Shown in pieces: positions 3,804 to 6,267 of a stretch of 6,267 nucleotides of DNA. The notes below the pieces were generated by a model that was not told the DNA's origin, searched no databases, and was given only the letters and a program-made list of their open reading frames with translations. Location: assembly GCA_900557655.1 (NCBI GenBank), contig USTX01000041.1, positions 1-6,267 of the forward strand, given 5' to 3'. How positions within the stretch are numbered: the stretch's first letter is position 1; every line of letters starts with the position of its first letter. Source of the stretch: an uncultured Eubacteriales bacterium (GTDB lineage: Bacteria > Bacillota > Clostridia > Christensenellales > UBA1242). Made by a program: the position numbers and the translations under genes.

Positions 3804-6267
3804 TACGCACTCTCCTCGCTTGACTGCTTAACCGCGTCGCTAAGCTTAACCGAAACCATCTTTGAAACGCCCTTTTCCTCCATCGTTACGCCATACAAAC
3901 AGTCCGCCAGCTCCATCGTTGGCTTACGGTGCGTGATAACGATAAACTGTGTGTCTTCACTAAATCGCTTTAAGTATTTAGCGAACCTTTCAACGTTGGC
4001 GTCGTCAAGCGCGGCCTCAATTTCGTCAAGCACGCAGAATGGCATAGGCCTTAGTTTAAGTATCGCAAACAGTATCGCAACCGCCGTAAACGCCTTCTCT
4101 CCGCCTGACAAAAGCGTTATGCTTTGCAGTTTTTTGCCCGGTGGCTCGGCAACAATATCAATGCCCGCCTCTAAGCAGCTAACATCGTCGTGCAAGATAA
4201 GTTCAGCACGCCCGCCCCCAAACAACTCTTTAAATGTCTTTTGAAAGTTTTGATTAATTTTTTCAAATTGGTCGCGAAAACGCGCTTCCATCTGGGTGGT
4301 AAGTTCTTTAATTATCTTTAAAAGGTCTTCTTGTGTTTTTGTTAAATCGTCACGTTGGGTGGCCATCTCGTTATACCTTGCGCTAACCTCGTCCACTTGC
4401 TCAATCGCCGCAACGTTAACATAGCCAAGCGCACTGATTTCTTTTTTAATCTTACCACTTTCCGCCAGTCCACGGGTCAGGTCAAAGTCCTCTTTCTCGT
4501 AAGCCTTAGCGTCGGCATACGTCATCGAATACTCTTCCCAAACGCGCTCTTGCATGGTTTCAATATCAGTGTCTATCTTTTGAAGACTCATCTCTTCTTT
4601 GGTCTTTTTATCGCTAGCACGCTGAATGTCGGCTGAAAGCTCCATCTTTTTGCTGTCAGCATTGTTCATCGTGGCCTGTAAGCCAGCCTTTTTCATATCC
4701 ATCTTTGAAAGCTCGGCCTTGATTTCATTAAGCCTCTCTTGCGCAGCGGTAACCTCTTGGCTTTCAATAATCGAGTTAAGCATATTTTCAAACTCGGCTA
4801 TCGTTGCATTGGCTTTTGCAAGTTCAAGTTGGTTTTCACGCGTGCGGTACTCACTTTGAGCAAGTTCGGTTTCAAATCTGTCAAGATCAGTTGACAATTT
4901 CTCAAGCTCCGCCTCGGCTGACGCCTTTTTAACTTTAAGCGTTGTTAATGATTCATACAACTCTTCGCGCTGCTTTTTAAGCTGCTCAAACCGTGACGTC
5001 ATTATGCGCTTGCTTTCGCTAGCGGACGACTTTTGGTCATTAATCTCTTTTTCGCTATTTTTGGTTTCAGCAAGCGTTGCGTCAATAATCTCAATACGGT
5101 CAAGGATGTTGTCAAACTGAAAACCAAGGTTACGGTCTTCGTCTTCAAGGTCATCAGCGGCGTTTTCAAGCCCCTCAATCTCGTCATTTAGGCGCACGAT
5201 AGCAACTTCAAGTTCGTGAATATCGCCCGAAATTTCAAGCAATGCGGCGTTTGTTACCTCTTTCTCTTTTTTAAGCGTTTCAATGCGCGCGTTAAGTTTT
5301 TCGATGTCTACCTTTATAACCTCAACGGCCTTTTTAGTGTCTTCAAGTTCACGTTCGCGGCCTAAAAGGTTAACCGCCGTGTCTTTTTTTGAGCCACCCG
5401 TAATCGACCCTTGCGGGTTAATAACATCGCCATCAAGCGTCACTATTTTAAACGAATAGCGCGTAGATTTGGCAAGGCTTACCGCATTTTCAATCGTGTC
5501 AACAATCACCGTGCTGCCAAGCAGGCTTGAAAATACCGGCGCATTAGACTTGTCATACTTAATCAAGTCGCTGGCAATACCCAAAACGCCCTGCGCTTTC
5601 AGTTTAGGCAACATTTCAGGCAAAATTCGGCGCTCTTTCATACTGGTAAGTGGCAAAAACGTGGCGCGGCCAAACCTGTTTTCTTTTAAGAAATTAACGA
5701 TGTATTTCGCGTCGTCCTCGTTGCGCGTAACGATGTTTTGCACGCTTGCGCCCAAGGCCATCTCTATCGCCGTTTCAAGTTTTTCAGGCACTTTCATAAG
5801 CTTAGCAACGACGCCAATGATCATACCCCCAAGGCTTGAATTGGTTTTTGCTTGCTCTAACAGGCGCTTAACGCTTAGGATATACCCCTCGTTTTCTTCG
5901 GCCATTTCTTGCATAATGCGAGCGCGCGAAAGTTTAGTGTGAAACTCAGCATTCATCTCTTGCTGGCGCGTGTACGCGTCGGATAAAAGTTGGCTTAGGT
6001 TTTTAAGTTCGTCTTGTTTAGCCTGCTGCCTCGCGCGCGTGTCGTCAAGTTTACGTTCGGTTTTATCAAGTTCGGCTAACTTGTCTTGCGTTTTGCTTTC
6101 AAGTTCACGTTCCTCGTTATTTATCTGCGCCTTGCGGTCTAAGATTTCTTGCCTGCGTGCTTCAAGGTTGTTTTTCTCTGTCGTCAAGCTGGATATTGAC
6201 GATTTAACGTCGCCAAGCCTGTCAAGCGCGGTCACGATTTCGTCACCACTAAGCTCGGCCGTCTTCT
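3803..6267 (-). CDS. smc: Chromosome segregation protein SMC, C-terminal part (5' end cut by the right edge)
   Basis: SMC forms the condensin-like SMC-ScpAB complex that extrudes and organises the chromosome. The window holds 820 codons plus the stop of a protein usually near 1,180 residues. The N-terminal head half with the Walker A motif and the first part of the coiled coil are missing. Counting from the first complete codon at the right edge, residues 1-140 are coiled coil. Residues about 142-295 are the hinge, with SSLGGMIIG at its start and GDVINPQGSITGGS near its end. Residues about 296-690 are the returning coiled coil, rich in Glu, Lys and Leu heptads. The C-terminal head half has the ABC signature LSGGEKA (around 719-725), Walker B FCVLDE (743-748) followed by the D-loop, and H-loop ITHRKPTM (His 779). 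All visible ATPase motifs are intact. The stop overlaps ftsY. By synteny rnc may lie upstream, outside the window. Confidence 0.98.
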   Translation of the reverse strand, partial: KTAELSGDEIVTALDRLGDVKSSISSLTTEKNNLEARRQEILDRKAQINNEERELESKTQDKLAELDKTERKLDDTRARQQAKQDELKNLSQLLSDAYTRQQEMNAEFHTKLSRARIMQEMAEENEGYILSVKRLLEQAKTNSSLGGMIIGVVAKLMKVPEKLETAIEMALGASVQNIVTRNEDDAKYIVNFLKENRFGRATFLPLTSMKERRILPEMLPKLKAQGVLGIASDLIKYDKSNAPVFSSLLGSTVIVDTIENAVSLAKSTRYSFKIVTLDGDVINPQGSITGGSKKDTAVNLLGRERELEDTKKAVEVIKVDIEKLNARIETLKKEKEVTNAALLEISGDIHELEVAIVRLNDEIEGLENAADDLEDEDRNLGFQFDNILDRIEIIDATLAETKNSEKEINDQKSSASESKRIMTSRFEQLKKQREELYESLTTLKVKKASAEAELEKLSTDLDRFETELAQSEYRTRENQLELAKANATIAEFENMLNSIIESQEVTAAQERLNEIKAELSKMDMKKAGLQATMNNADSKKMELSADIQRASDKKTKEEMSLQKIDTDIETMQERVWEEYSMTYADAKAYEKEDFDLTRGLAESGKIKKEISALGYVNVAAIEQVDEVSARYNEMATQRDDLTKTQEDLLKIIKELTTQMEARFRDQFEKINQNFQKTFKELFGGGRAELILHDDVSCLEAGIDIVAEPPGKKLQSITLLSGGEKAFTAVAILFAILKLRPMPFCVLDEIEAALDDANVERFAKYLKRFSEDTQFIVITHRKPTMELADCLYGVTMEEKGVSKMVSVKLSDAVKQSSEESA

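Noticed and set aside
5469..5942. Plus-strand open frame of 157 codons opposite the SMC hinge
   Set aside because: Fully antisense to the conserved hinge coding region and without a credible family match; a shadow frame.
6233..6235. GTG at 6235 as the smc start
   Set aside because: The frame stays open to the right edge (codons reading KTAELSGDEI), and the N-terminal head with Walker A would be missing; smc is cut by the window edge.
1..6267. CRISPR array, tRNA/rRNA gene, transposase or novel defence-type system
   Set aside because: No regularly spaced repeats, RNA-gene signatures or unknown multi-gene block were seen; coding space is filled by conserved housekeeping genes.

Overview
The window is a core housekeeping segment of a bacterial chromosome, with every gene on the minus strand. 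In transcription order (right to left) it reads smc (5' end cut off), ftsY, a short HTH gene of the ylxM family, ffh, rpsP, khpA and rimM (3' end cut off). This order, with ylxM next to ffh and rpsP-khpA-rimM after it, is the classical arrangement of Bacillota (Firmicutes). The moderate GC by eye, purine-rich Shine-Dalgarno sites, short FtsY without a long acidic N-terminal region and mostly TAA stops fit a Clostridia-like organism. The species cannot be named from this window.

Layout. 6267-3803 holds the C-terminal 820 codons of SMC: coiled coil, hinge, coiled coil and ATPase head half. Its stop overlaps the ftsY start by one base (TAATG), so the two genes are probably translationally coupled. 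ftsY (3803-2907) is followed by the only large regulatory gap, 2906-2758. Reading in the direction of transcription, that gap contains an imperfect inverted repeat followed by a T-rich run, a strong sigma-A-type promoter (TTGACA, 17 bp, TATTCT with an extended -10 TG) whose -35 sits inside a perfect palindrome, and a perfect 7-bp dyad around the predicted transcription start. ylxM (2757-2437) and ffh (2426-1098) follow with a 10-nt gap. A 111-nt spacer with a small hairpin separates ffh from rpsP (986-591), which has an unusually long Lys/Ala/Thr-rich C-terminal tail. khpA (573-340) follows after 17 nt. A GC-rich hairpin with a U-rich 3' flank lies between khpA and rimM (299 to the left edge).

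Functionally the genes cover chromosome organisation (SMC), co-translational membrane targeting (the two SRP GTPases FtsY and Ffh plus the small YlxM regulator) and ribosome and RNA biogenesis (bS16, the KH protein KhpA, and RimM, the 16S maturation factor). I read the locus as two transcription units: (rnc?)-smc-ftsY, probably ending near 2831-2903, and ylxM-ffh-rpsP-khpA-rimM-(trmD?), starting near 2792. The genes in brackets are expected from synteny but lie outside the window.

No mobile-element ORF, CRISPR array, tRNA or rRNA was seen, and there is no sign of an unknown multi-gene system. The points worth a second look are the regulatory gap at 2758-2906, the bS16 tail and the khpA-rimM hairpin.
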